From JAMCRM01 sp041685075 (GTDB lineage: Bacteria > Acidobacteriota > Terriglobia > Bryobacterales > Bryobacteraceae), in contig JAWLGN010000042.1 in the NCBI GenBank assembly GCA_041685075.1, positions 1 to 26,707 of the forward strand: DNA of 26,707 nt, written 5' to 3'. Both the position numbers and the translations under genes were made by a program. Below the pieces are notes generated by a model. That model made no database searches and was not told the DNA's origin. It worked only from the letters and a program-made list of their open reading frames with translations. Every line of letters begins with the position of its first letter. The first letter of the stretch is position 1. Shown here one piece after another: positions 1-7,328 of this stretch.

Positions 1-250
1 CGCGGCGGTAGTCGTTGGTTGTGAATGGCTGGTCGCGCGCGGCGGCGGTGGCGGCTTTATCCAGGCGGTCCGGCTTGGTGTCGCAGACCGCCGCCACCTT
101 GGCAAGCTCCAGTACGCTGCGCATCAGGTGAGAGCCTCGGTTTCCGGTGCCGATCATGGCCGTCCGGATGGGATCCCCGGTCTGGGCCGAGGCTGCGGAG
201 GCAGCCAGGACCGAGCCGGCCAGAAATTCACGTCGATTGAGCGAAGACAT
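1..250 (-). CDS. Gfo/Idh/MocA-family oxidoreductase, N-terminal part (Tat-exported)
   Basis: Partial gene running off the left edge; only the first 83 codons are visible. The N-terminus has a twin-arginine motif (NRREFL, residues 5-10) followed by a short Ala/Ser-rich hydrophobic stretch, so the protein is probably exported folded by the Tat pathway. A Rossmann dinucleotide-binding loop follows (IGTGNRGS, about residues 33-40), then a strand ending in VCDTKPDRLDKA, the usual second strand of Gfo/Idh/MocA dehydrogenases. Such Tat-exported members are very common in Acidobacteria and Planctomycetes and usually act on sugars or sugar derivatives; the substrate cannot be told here. The ATG at 250 has no clear Shine-Dalgarno site. 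It lies 11 bases downstream of the stop of the interrupted glycosyltransferase gene, so the two may share a transcript. Confidence 0.85.
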   Translation of the reverse strand, partial: MSSLNRREFLAGSVLAASAASAQTGDPIRTAMIGTGNRGSHLMRSVLELAKVAAVCDTKPDRLDKAATAAARDQPFTTNDYRR

Positions 251-261
251 ATGCAGCTATC

Positions 262-1833
262 TTACTCGCTTCCGTGCGCCGCAGGGCGCCCCGCTCGTCC
301 TTCGCCGCGCGCGTGGACGAGACCCCGCACCGCCATCGTGCCGATGGCCGCTGCGGCCAGCGTGGCGCCCGCCGCCAGCCCCAGCACCGCCCAGGGCGCC
401 AGCAGCGCGGTATCGCCCAGCAGTGCGAATCCGCCGCCGTACCACTCCACCAGCGCGCGCGGCCGCACGGGTCCGCTGTAGCCGCCGTAGAGCGGGATGA
501 GCTTGAACCACCAGGTGGCCGCCATCAGGTAGCCCCACAGGACCGCCATCGCGGTTGCCATCCACCGTCCCGCCCGGCCGCCGCGCTCCAGCCCCACCGC
601 CAGCAGCCCGTACCCGGCGGGAAACAGCACCGGGGTGTACCATGGCGCGCCGCCCAGCGCTTCGTCGCCGAACACCAGGTAGAGCGCCGCGGTGGAGTAG
701 ACCAGCAGGGCGGCGAACAGCGCGCCGCCCGCCAGCAGCACGCCCTCGGCCGCGCCGGGCAGCCGGCGCCGCGCCGTCCAGACGTAGAGCGCCAGGCCCG
801 CCGCCGCCAGCAGCAGCATCAGGTTCAGGGTGCCGGCGGAAAACGATTCGAAGGTATTGTTGCCCGTCCACAGGCTCCGCCGCGCCGAGGATGCCAGCAC
901 CGTCAGCCACGGCATGCGCGCCATCGCTCCCGCGATATCGGCCGGGCCGTGCTCGGTGATGGCCTCGAGCGCGCCCGTCAGCGTCCCGTACAGCTTCCAG
1001 TTGCGCCAGTACCAGGGGCCGGCGAGCAGCACGACGGGCGCCGCCATCGCCGCCGCCCCGCGCCGTTTCCACAGCGCCAGCCCGGCGGCCAGCGGCAGGA
1101 GCGCCAGGTAGTAGGCCTTGGCCAACAGGCCGGCCGCAACGAGCGCTCCCAATGCCGCGCCCCGGCGCGCGCCGGGCTGCTTCGCGTAGCGCGCCGCGGC
1201 GGCGAAATACCAGGGCGCCAGCGCGCTGGCCAGCCAGTCGTTGGCGATGTGCACGGCGGCGGCGTAGAGCATCTGGCTGGAGAGCAGCAGAAACGCCGCC
1301 CACCCCGCCCATGCCGCGGGCAGCCCCAGTTGCCGCGCCAGCGCCAACATCCCCCAGAACGCCGCCACCGCGGCCGCCGCACCCGCCGCGGCGCGGATGC
1401 GCCATACCCGCACCGGCAGCGGCGCGCCCGCCCACAGCCGCTCGAGCGGAGCCATCAGGACGTACGCCAGCGGCGCCTGCTGCGCTTCGTAGTTCGAGCC
1501 GTCGCGCGGGATGCGATTGCCCTGCTCCGGCGGAATCGCGTGCAGCGCCGCACGCCGCCGCGCGCGCTCCTCAGCGGGCAGCCGGAACCATTCCGCGTAG
1601 GTGGTCAGGCCCGGCATGTTGCGCTCGACCACGTGGCTCGCCGGCGCCAGTTCCAGCGAAGCCCGCACTTCCGCGGAAATCCCGTCCACCTTGCGCACCG
1701 GCGCGCGGCCCTCCCGCGCGACCGTCTGCAAGTAGCCCTAGTGAAACGGCTCGTCGAAGCCCTCCCACAGCGGCAGAAGCGCCGCATAGGCCAACGCCGA
1801 GACCATTCCGTAGACCGCCAGAGCGACCCGCAT
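262..1833 (-). pseudogene. membrane glycosyltransferase-like protein (GT39/ArnT or DUF2142 type), interrupted by in-frame TAG
   Basis: One reading frame runs from an ATG at 1833 to a stop at 262, broken only by a TAG at 1738-1740. The first 31 residues form a membrane helix and end in GFDEPFH. After the TAG the frame continues GYLQTVAREG with no shift. The DE-P-H motif followed by a tyrosine-containing Y/F-x-x-YLQ is the usual start of the first periplasmic loop of polyprenyl-phosphate-sugar glycosyltransferases, so the TAG probably replaced a tyrosine codon. The remaining 490 or so residues hold many hydrophobic helices typical of GT-C enzymes, including LAKAYYLALLPLAAGLALW. A TTG at 1731 could restart translation but would lose the catalytic DE motif. 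Explanations are a recent nonsense mutation, a sequencing or assembly error, or amber readthrough. Intact length would be about 523 residues. Confidence 0.75.
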
Positions 1834-1875
1834 GATAGAATCCCGATTCTCGCACGTGTGCAGCCTCACCCACCC

Positions 1876-1972
1876 GCCGCGACGCCATCCCGCAGACGCG
1901 GGTGAATAGCACTCCCGCCGCGACGCCATCTCCCAGGCGCGACGCCATCCCCCAGGCGCGGCGGATAGCACT
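1876..1972. repeat. short direct-repeat cluster, three copies of a GCGACGCCATC-type unit
   Basis: GCGACGCCATCC/T recurs three times (starting near 1879, 1920 and 1939). The first and third copies continue through CCNCAGNCGCGG and end in ATAGCACT; the middle copy is truncated after CCCAGG. The cluster lies between the divergent interrupted glycosyltransferase gene and the DUF5658 gene. The last copy runs into the most upstream possible ATG of the latter (1973), which argues against that start. The origin is unknown. Confidence 0.6.
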
Positions 1973-2062
1973 ATGGAACTACCGTCCGCCTGGTACGCGC
2001 AGTACACCAAGGCTTTTCTTCTAAACCGTTCTGCCGATAGAATTGTTTTGGATCGAGACCGA

Positions 2063-2377
2063 ATGGGACAAGTTTTCAGGCAGGCACTGGCTCAGGAGAA
2101 CCGGCTGGCGATTCAGGTTTTTCTCTACCTGCAGCTCTTGGATCTGTTGACCACCCTGGTAGGGTTCCGGTTGGGAGCCAGCGAAGCCAGCCCTTTCATC
2201 CGCGCATTGATGCAACTCGGGCCGGAGTTGGGCGTACTGCTCTCCAAGCTCGCCGCGGTGGGTCTTGGCGCGCTCTGTATCGCGCTGAGGAAGGCGCACC
2301 TCATCCGCTGGATCTGTTATTGGTATGCGGCGCTGGTGGTGTGGAATCTCTCGGTGATGCTCTCGCTCGGCGCTTGA
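2063..2377 (+). CDS. DUF5658-type small membrane protein
   Basis: A 104-residue hydrophobic protein with three or four predicted membrane helices. The core LLDLLTTLVGFRLGASEASP followed by a helix ending in LLSKLAAVGLG fits the DUF5658 pattern: Asp in the first helix, a G-x-E-x-NP-like turn, then a helix with a buried Lys. Function is unknown for the family. The frame opens at ATG 1973, but that codon is the end of a repeat unit and has no Shine-Dalgarno site. The ATG at 2063 follows a -10-like TAGAAT (2038-2043) by 19 bases and begins the conserved part, so it is preferred; the longer form (134 residues) is possible. It is convergent with the minus-strand pilus operon, whose last possible small gene ends 2 bases beyond its stop. 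Confidence 0.65.
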   Translation: MGQVFRQALAQENRLAIQVFLYLQLLDLLTTLVGFRLGASEASPFIRALMQLGPELGVLLSKLAAVGLGALCIALRKAHLIRWICYWYAALVVWNLSVMLSLGA

Positions 2378-2379
2378 GA

Positions 2380-2526
2380 TCACCTCTGGAGCAGGCTCGT
2401 CGACGCCGCCACGAACAGCAGCAACAGCAGCGCCTCGAGCAACGCCACCCGCAGGTTGATCCGCCCGCGCCGCCTGCCATACAGGCCGGGCTTCAGCGTT
2501 ACCTCAGAGATCGTTCCGTCGCGCAT
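2380..2526 (-). CDS. possible 48-residue single-helix membrane peptide
   Basis: Small open frame, not recognised. It starts at ATG 2526, preceded by GGAG about 9 bases upstream, and ends TGA at 2380. The N-terminal half is soluble (MRDGTISEVTLKPG), the middle is basic (GRRRGR), and the C-terminal half is one strongly hydrophobic helix (EALLLLLLFVAASTSLLQ). The basic stretch before the helix predicts N-in topology. It is the last codirectional open frame after the Tad operon, but a nested inverted-repeat element lies between it and the microprotein pair, so it may be a separate unit. The frame stays open upstream of the ATG. Support is the Shine-Dalgarno site and the membrane-helix composition; it could still be chance. 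Confidence 0.4.
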   Translation of the reverse strand: MRDGTISEVTLKPGLYGRRRGRINLRVALLEALLLLLFVAASTSLLQR

Positions 2527-2553
2527 TGCGATTCGCTCCACGCACAAAAACTC

Positions 2554-2601
2554 GCGCGGGACAGGTGTCCCGGCCCGTCCCGCGCTGTGTTCATGACACC
2601 T
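2554..2601. repeat. nested inverted repeats (REP-like element or terminator) at the end of the pilus operon
   Basis: GCGCGGGAC (2554-2562) pairs with GTCCCGCGC (2577-2585), and interleaved with it AGGTGTC (2563-2569) pairs with GACACCT (2595-2601). GGGACAGGTGTCCC (2558-2571) is also a local hairpin. The arms can fold into alternative structures. There is no following T-run on either strand, so a classical Rho-independent terminator is not supported. A small dispersed palindromic element is the likelier reading, possibly also ending or protecting the tad transcript. Confidence 0.55.
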
Positions 2602-2631
2602 GCCGGCGCCGTGCGCCGGGGCGCCAACCTC

Positions 2632-2730
2632 TTACCGCATCGCCCGGCGCTTACGCCGGCGCGACAGCAAGGCGACCAGCAGCACTCCTGCCAGCGCCCA
2701 GAGCACCAGTTGAAGCAGCGTCTCGCTCAA
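2632..2730 (-). CDS. 32-residue membrane microprotein, second of a tandem paralogous pair behind tadC
   Basis: A TTG at 2730 is preceded by AAAGGAG, 6 bases away, a near-ideal Shine-Dalgarno site. The only nearby ATG is in another frame and stops after two codons. The product starts MSETLLQ, has one hydrophobic helix (LVLWALAGVLLVALL) and ends SRRRKRRAMR at TAA 2632. It matches the preceding microprotein (2768-2863) in length, in a Trp early in the helix, in the LAG turn of the helix and in the entire last 12 residues (LLSRRRKRRAMR). The basic tail predicts a cytoplasmic C-terminus. Its placement after tadB-tadC suggests a small inner-membrane accessory of the pilus platform, but that is inference; no known family is recognised. 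Confidence 0.7.
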   Translation of the reverse strand: MSETLLQLVLWALAGVLLVALLSRRRKRRAMR

Positions 2731-2767
2731 GGCATCTCCTTTCTCTAAACCATCCGCTGTCGGGCCG

Positions 2768-2863
2768 CTACCGCATGGCCCGGCGTTTGCGCCGGCGCGA
2801 CAGCAGCGCCATCAGCACCAGTCCCGCCAACACCCACAGTCCAATCTGCATCATTGCGTCCAT
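2768..2863 (-). CDS. 31-residue membrane microprotein, first of a tandem paralogous pair behind tadC
   Basis: ATG at 2863, with AAGGAG about 9 bases upstream, begins 17 bases after the tadC stop on the same strand. The product starts MDAMMQIGLW, has one hydrophobic helix (IGLWVLAGLVLMALL) and ends in the basic tail SRRRKRRAMR at TAG 2768. The tail is identical to that of the next microprotein, and the DNA of the two tails is also very similar, with mostly synonymous differences. This points to duplication followed by selection on the peptide. Too short for standard gene callers. Probably cotranscribed with tadC. Function unknown; a single-pass N-out/C-in protein of the inner membrane is predicted. 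Confidence 0.72.
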   Translation of the reverse strand: MDAMMQIGLWVLAGLVLMALLSRRRKRRAMR

Positions 2864-2879
2864 AGTCGTCGTCTCCTTG

Positions 2880-3815
2880 CTATACCTGCCGCATCATGGG
2901 AATCAACTGCTTTGCCAACTGCAGAACGGCCGGCCCCGCCGTGACGATCATCATCGACGGCAGGATGAAGAAGAAGATCGGGAAGACCAGCTTCACCCCG
3001 ACCTTGCCGGCTCGCTCCTCGGCCTCCTGTCTCCTCCGCGTGCGCATGAAATCCGAATGCGCCCGCAGGGACTCCGCCATGCTGGTGCCGAAACGGTCGT
3101 TCTGCACCAGCACGGCCACCAGTTTGCGCAGCTCCGGCTCGCCGGTGCGCTCGGCCAGGTTGCGCAGCGCGTCGCTGCGGCGCTTACCCGCGCGCATCTC
3201 CAGGTTCACCAGGCTCCATTCCTCGCACAACTCCGGGTGGGCGGCCTGCAACTCGCGGCTGACGTGCATGATGGCCTGGTCCAGCCCCAGCCCGGCCTCC
3301 ACCGACACCACCATCAGGTCCAGCGCGTCCGGCAGCGAGAGGCGCAGCCGTTCCTGCCGCGCGGTCACCCGCCGGTCCAGCAGAAACGAAGGGAGGTAAT
3401 AGCCCAACGCGCCCGCCATGGCCATCATGAGGATGCGCTGCACCGGCTGGGCCACGATCCCGCGGCACAAAAATGCCAGCAGAACCATGCCCACCGCTCC
3501 CACCACTTTCAGACCGCTCATCACCGCTACGGCGTTCTCCCCGCGGTAGCCGGCCATCGTCAGGGTCCGCTTCAGGGCGGAGGCCTCCACCTCCCCCACC
3601 GGCACGAACCCGCCGATCTGCTTGAGCGCGCGTACCAGGCTGGTGTCTTCCGCCTGGTAGCTTTCGACGGCCGCGCCCGGCGCCGGCGCCGCCGTTGGCC
3701 CGCCGAGCCGCGCCAGTATCTTTCCCGGGCGCGCGTAGCGGCGATACCCGAATAGCGTGATGCCCGCCATCAGCAGGGCAAACAGTGCCAGCGATATTAA
3801 AAGCGGAGCGCTCAT
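2880..3815 (-). CDS. tadC: TadC-like inner-membrane platform protein of the Tad pilus
   Basis: 311-residue type II secretion F (GspF)-family protein. It has an N-terminal helix (LLISLALFALLMAGITLFGY), a helical hairpin near residues 105-145, the T2SSF domain at about 155-285 (LPDALDLMVVSVEAGLGLDQAI, then GTSMAESLRAHSDFMRTRRR) and a C-terminal helix (KLVFPIFFFILPSMMIV). With TadB it forms the inner-membrane base that couples the CpaF/TadA motor to pilin assembly. Its ATG overlaps the tadB stop by 4 bases (ATGA), indicating translational coupling. The FGTSMAESL and FFFILPS stretches are typical TadC signatures. Two microprotein genes follow directly. Confidence 0.93.
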   Translation of the reverse strand: MSAPLLISLALFALLMAGITLFGYRRYARPGKILARLGGPTAAPAPGAAVESYQAEDTSLVRALKQIGGFVPVGEVEASALKRTLTMAGYRGENAVAVMSGLKVVGAVGMVLLAFLCRGIVAQPVQRILMMAMAGALGYYLPSFLLDRRVTARQERLRLSLPDALDLMVVSVEAGLGLDQAIMHVSRELQAAHPELCEEWSLVNLEMRAGKRRSDALRNLAERTGEPELRKLVAVLVQNDRFGTSMAESLRAHSDFMRTRRRQEAEERAGKVGVKLVFPIFFFILPSMMIVTAGPAVLQLAKQLIPMMRQV

Positions 3816-4786
3816 ACCTTGATGTTCACGATCTTCTTGATGCAGACGCGGGCCAGCACCTGCGCCACCAGCGCGCCTGCAATCAGCAGCCGCCCGTGTG
3901 GATCCCGGGCCATGCCGACCAGGTACTCCGGAGCCAGCATCATCAACCCCGCCGCCGTCAGAATCGGCAGCCCGGTCAGCACCGAGGCGGTGATGCGGCC
4001 GTGCGCGCTGGCCGCCTTCACCTGTCCCTTCAACCGGAAGCGTTCCCGGATCAGGTAGGCCAGCCGCGTCAATATCTCGCTCAGGTTGCCTCCGGTCTGC
4101 CGCTGCAACAGCACCGAAGAGGCGAAGAACCGCGCGTCCAGCAGCGGCACCCGGTTGGTGAAGTTTTCAAGGGCCACCTCGAGCGGCGCGCCCAGGTTCT
4201 GTTCGTTGAACAGCGACCGCAGCTCCTGCCCCAGCGGGTCCGCCAGTTCGCTCCCCACCATGTCCAGGCTGATGGTAAAAGCGTGGCCCGCACGCATCGA
4301 CCGCGCCAGAAACTCCAGCGCCTCCGGCATCTGCTCCTCGATTTGCGCCAGGCGCTTGGCCCGGGTCCGCACCACGTGCAAGTACGGAAGCACGCCGCAC
4401 AGCCCGGCCAGAACCAGCGACGCCGGCAATCGCGGCACCGCCGCCGGCATCAGAACGAACCCCACCACCAGCCCCGCGCCTGCCGCCATCGCCGTCAGCG
4501 CCAGCAGCCGGTTGGCATCCCAGTCCAGGCCCGCCTGCTGGATCTGCGCCGTCACCTTCCGGGTCAGATCCAGCGACTGCACCAGTTGCGCGATCCTTCC
4601 CCTATCGGGTGGATCCAGGTCCTTCAGCAGTTTGGTGGTCGCGGTGACGGTGGGACCCGCCACCGTCTTCAAAATGTCGCTGACCTGCTTTTTGCGGCGC
4701 GACTCGTGGAACATGGTTCCCAGTCCCACGGCCAGCAGAACCGCCGCGAAGATCACCACGAACGCTATGAGCACGGCGCTTGACAT
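3812..4786 (-). CDS. tadB: TadB-like inner-membrane platform protein of the Tad pilus
   Basis: 324-residue GspF-family protein with an N-terminal helix (residues 5-24), a helix pair near 93-135, the T2SSF domain at about 148-275 (MPEALEFLARSMRAGHAFTISL, LLQRQTGGNLSEIL, ERFRLKGQVKAASAHGRITA) and C-terminal helices. It partners TadC as the platform for pilus extension. QTGGNLSEIL and the RMRAG-like SMRAGHAF stretch are standard TadB marks. GAGG lies 6 bases before the ATG at 4786. The gene begins 9 bases after the cpaF stop and overlaps tadC by 4 bases, so all three are clearly one transcript. Confidence 0.94.
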   Translation of the reverse strand: MSSAVLIAFVVIFAAVLLAVGLGTMFHESRRKKQVSDILKTVAGPTVTATTKLLKDLDPPDRGRIAQLVQSLDLTRKVTAQIQQAGLDWDANRLLALTAMAAGAGLVVGFVLMPAAVPRLPASLVLAGLCGVLPYLHVVRTRAKRLAQIEEQMPEALEFLARSMRAGHAFTISLDMVGSELADPLGQELRSLFNEQNLGAPLEVALENFTNRVPLLDARFFASSVLLQRQTGGNLSEILTRLAYLIRERFRLKGQVKAASAHGRITASVLTGLPILTAAGLMMLAPEYLVGMARDPHGRLLIAGALVAQVLARVCIKKIVNIKV

Positions 4787-4795
4787 GGTCCGCCT

Positions 4796-6154
4796 CTAGG
4801 CAATCTCCACTACCGTCTGGAACAGAGATGTCGGCAAATGGATGCCGCAAGCCTGCAACCGTTCGTAGAACTTGGGCCGGATGCCCGTTGCGCGGAAGCG
4901 TCCCGTCACCCGGCCATCCTCGGTCAGCCCGGTTTTCTCGAACAGGAAGATGTCCTGGAGGGTGATGATGTCGCCCTCCATTCCCACCACTTCGGTCAGG
5001 TGGGTCACCCTGCGGGAGCCGTCGCTGAAGCGCGCCACCTGCACGAACAGGTCCACGGCGCTGGCCACCTGCTGCCGGATGGCCCGCACCCCCATGTTGG
5101 CGTTGGCCATCCCCACCATCACTTCCAGCCGACCCACGGCGTCCCGCGGAGTGTTGGCGTGGATGGTGGTCAGGGACCCGTCGTGGCCCGTGTTCATGGC
5201 CTGCAGCATGTCCAGCGCCTCGTCCGCGCGCACCTCCCCCACGATGATGCGGTCCGGCCGCATACGCAGGGCGTTGATCACCAGGTGCCGGATCTGCACG
5301 GCGCCCTGCCCTTCCACGTTTGCCGGGCGGGTCTCCATGCGGGCCACGTGCACCTGCTGGAGCTTCAGTTCGGCGGCGTCCTCGATGGTGACAATGCGCT
5401 CGTCTTCCGGAATGTAGCTGGAGAGCGCGTTCAGCAGCGTGGTTTTACCGGAACCGGTGCCGCCGGAAATCAGAATGTTCAGCCGCGCCTTCACCGCCGC
5501 CTTCAGCAGCTCCAGCATCCCGTCGGTCAGGGAGAGTTTCTTGACCAGGTCCTCGCCGGTCAGCGCCCCGCGCCCGAAGCGCCGGATGGAGAGCAGCGGG
5601 CCGTCCACCGCCACCGGCGGGATGGCCGCGTTCACGCGCGAGCCGTCCGGCAACCGGGCGTCCACCAGCGGCGAGGACTCGTCCACACGCCGCCCCACTC
5701 TCGAGACCACCTTCTCGATAATCCGCAACAGGTGGGCGTTATCCTTGAACTCCACCGGGGTGCGGTAGAGCTTGCCGCCGCGCTCCACGTAGACCAGCTT
5801 GGGCGTGGTCACCAGAATGTCCGAGATGGTGGGATCCTGCAGCAGCGGCTCGAGCGGCCCCAACCCGAAGACCTCATCCAGAATCTCCTCGATGATGCGG
5901 TCCTTTTCGAGCAGGCTGAGCGGCGTGCGCTCCTCGTCCACCAGCTTCGCCACCGCCGCCCGTATCTCCGCCCGCACGCGCTCGCTGGCCATCGAAGAGA
6001 GCGCTTCCAGGTTGATACGATCGAGCAGCTTGCGGTGCAGCGCAAACTTGAACTCCTGGTACTCGGGCGTGTAGCCCTCCCCCGGAGCGGCGCGGGTCCC
6101 CGATCCCGCATCGGGGCCGAAACCCGTTGCTGTTGGATCCGTTGATGTAGCCAT
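4796..6154 (-). CDS. cpaF: CpaF/TadA pilus assembly ATPase
   Basis: 452-residue secretion ATPase of the GspE/VirB11 superfamily that powers Flp pilus assembly at the inner face of the membrane. Visible parts are the N-terminal helical domain (residues 30-115, with LGPLEPLLQDPTISDILV), Walker A GGTGSGKT (231-238), Asp box TIEDAAEL (256-263), Walker B region RIIVGEVR (302-309) and His box GHDGSLTTIHANTP (323-336). All catalytic motifs are intact. The first 25 residues are a low-complexity Gly/Ala/Thr extension. The ATG at 6154 is 6 bases beyond the cpaE stop. Confidence 0.96.
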   Translation of the reverse strand: MATSTDPTATGFGPDAGSGTRAAPGEGYTPEYQEFKFALHRKLLDRINLEALSSMASERVRAEIRAAVAKLVDEERTPLSLLEKDRIIEEILDEVFGLGPLEPLLQDPTISDILVTTPKLVYVERGGKLYRTPVEFKDNAHLLRIIEKVVSRVGRRVDESSPLVDARLPDGSRVNAAIPPVAVDGPLLSIRRFGRGALTGEDLVKKLSLTDGMLELLKAAVKARLNILISGGTGSGKTTLLNALSSYIPEDERIVTIEDAAELKLQQVHVARMETRPANVEGQGAVQIRHLVINALRMRPDRIIVGEVRADEALDMLQAMNTGHDGSLTTIHANTPRDAVGRLEVMVGMANANMGVRAIRQQVASAVDLFVQVARFSDGSRRVTHLTEVVGMEGDIITLQDIFLFEKTGLTEDGRVTGRFRATGIRPKFYERLQACGIHLPTSLFQTVVEIA

Positions 6155-6160
6155 ATGCGT

Positions 6161-7318
6161 TTACCCGAACAGTGAAAACCTGCGCTTGGGCGCCTCTTCC
6201 TCCAGCCCCGCCAGCTTCGCCGCCGCCCGGGCCATGTGCTTGCCCAGGTCGCTGTTGCGCGGTAGCAGGCGTCCTTCCGCATAGCAGTCGTACAACTCGG
6301 TGAAGTCGCTGGGCAGCGTGCAGTGGACGGCCACCCCCAGCATCTTTTCCAACTCCTCCGGCGTCACATCCACGCGCTTGGGCACGCGGTTCAGGATCAG
6401 CCGGATGCGGTGCCTTCCGAAGCCGCTGTCCAGCAGCGTCTGAACGATCTGCTTGGCCTGGTGCAGCGCCGGAATCTCCAGCGTTGTCACCAGGCAGGCC
6501 TCATCGGCCACGTCCAGCGCTTCCAGGTTCACCCGCGACAGGCTGCGCCCCAAATCCACAATCGTGCAGTCGTACTGCGTGCGCACAAAGCCCAGCACGT
6601 GCCGCAACTGCTGCTGCACCACCTGGTGCCGGGAGGCCAGTGTGCCCGGCGCCGGCATGATCTCCAGGTTGGGAATGCCGTTCGAAACCAGCGCCTTCCA
6701 GTAGCTGGCGTCCAGCCGGTGCAGGTTGTTGGCCGCATCCAGAATGGAGTACGGGGACTTGGTCTTCAGCAGAAACGCGATCATCCCCGCATCCAGGTCC
6801 AGATCCGCCAGCAGCACCTTCTTACCGCGGCGTCCCAGCTCCACCGCCACGTGCACCGCGATGGTGGTGGCGCCGCAGCCTCCCTTGGCCGAAAAGAACG
6901 CCAGGATCTTGCCGCCGCTGCGTTCCTGCTCCCGCCGCTGGCTGCACTCGGCCGACTTGCGCTCCAGCGCCTGCCGCAGGCTCGCCTCGAGCGGCGGGAA
7001 CAGGTACTCGTTCACCCCCGCGCGCAGCGACGTGAGAATCGTCTCCGCGTCCGCCGAAGTATTCAGCGCCACGATCATGGCGTCCGGCGCCGCATCGCGC
7101 GCCGTCCGCACCAGCTCCTCCAGCGGTTCCCGCCGCTGGCTGATATCCAGCAGCAGAACATCCGGACGCGCGCGCGCCGCGCGGTCGAACAGCGGACCGA
7201 GGTCGTTTGCCTCCCGTTGCTCGATGGTGACCCGAACCGGCAGCGGTTTCAGGCAGGACTGTACCTGGTCCCACAGCTCGCCGTTCTCGATCGCCAGCGC
7301 GATGCTCAGGGGATACAA
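6161..7318 (-). CDS. cpaE: CpaE/TadZ-like pilus localisation ATPase
   Basis: About 385 residues. An N-terminal receiver-like domain (IALAIENGELWDQVQ, then RPDVLLLDISQRREPLEELV) is followed by a linker (QRREQERSGGK) and a ParA/MinD-type ATPase. The ATPase has a deviant Walker A loop (FFSAKGGCGATT), the following LLADLDLDAG and IVDLGRSLS. TadZ/CpaE proteins place the pilus machine at a pole or focus. TTG 7318 is preferred: it lies 10 bases after the cpaC stop and has GAGGAA 6 bases upstream. An in-frame GTG at 7351 with a weaker AGGGG would overlap cpaC by 23 bases. The receiver keeps an Asp in LLLDIS, but its phosphorylation cannot be judged. Confidence 0.92.
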   Translation of the reverse strand: MYPLSIALAIENGELWDQVQSCLKPLPVRVTIEQREANDLGPLFDRAARARPDVLLLDISQRREPLEELVRTARDAAPDAMIVALNTSADAETILTSLRAGVNEYLFPPLEASLRQALERKSAECSQRREQERSGGKILAFFSAKGGCGATTIAVHVAVELGRRGKKVLLADLDLDAGMIAFLLKTKSPYSILDAANNLHRLDASYWKALVSNGIPNLEIMPAPGTLASRHQVVQQQLRHVLGFVRTQYDCTIVDLGRSLSRVNLEALDVADEACLVTTLEIPALHQAKQIVQTLLDSGFGRHRIRLILNRVPKRVDVTPEELEKMLGVAVHCTLPSDFTELYDCYAEGRLLPRNSDLGKHMARAAAKLAGLEEEAPKRRFSLFG

Positions 7319-7328
7319 TGACTCTTCC

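Noticed and set aside
274..1905. Long plus-strand open frame opposite the glycosyltransferase
   Set aside because: Arg/Gln/Pro-rich translation without domains; typical antisense shadow of a GC-rich gene on the other strand.
1973..2062. Upstream start of the DUF5658 gene at 1973
   Set aside because: The ATG is formed by the end of a repeat unit, has no ribosome site and lies upstream of a better -10-like box; kept only as an alternative.
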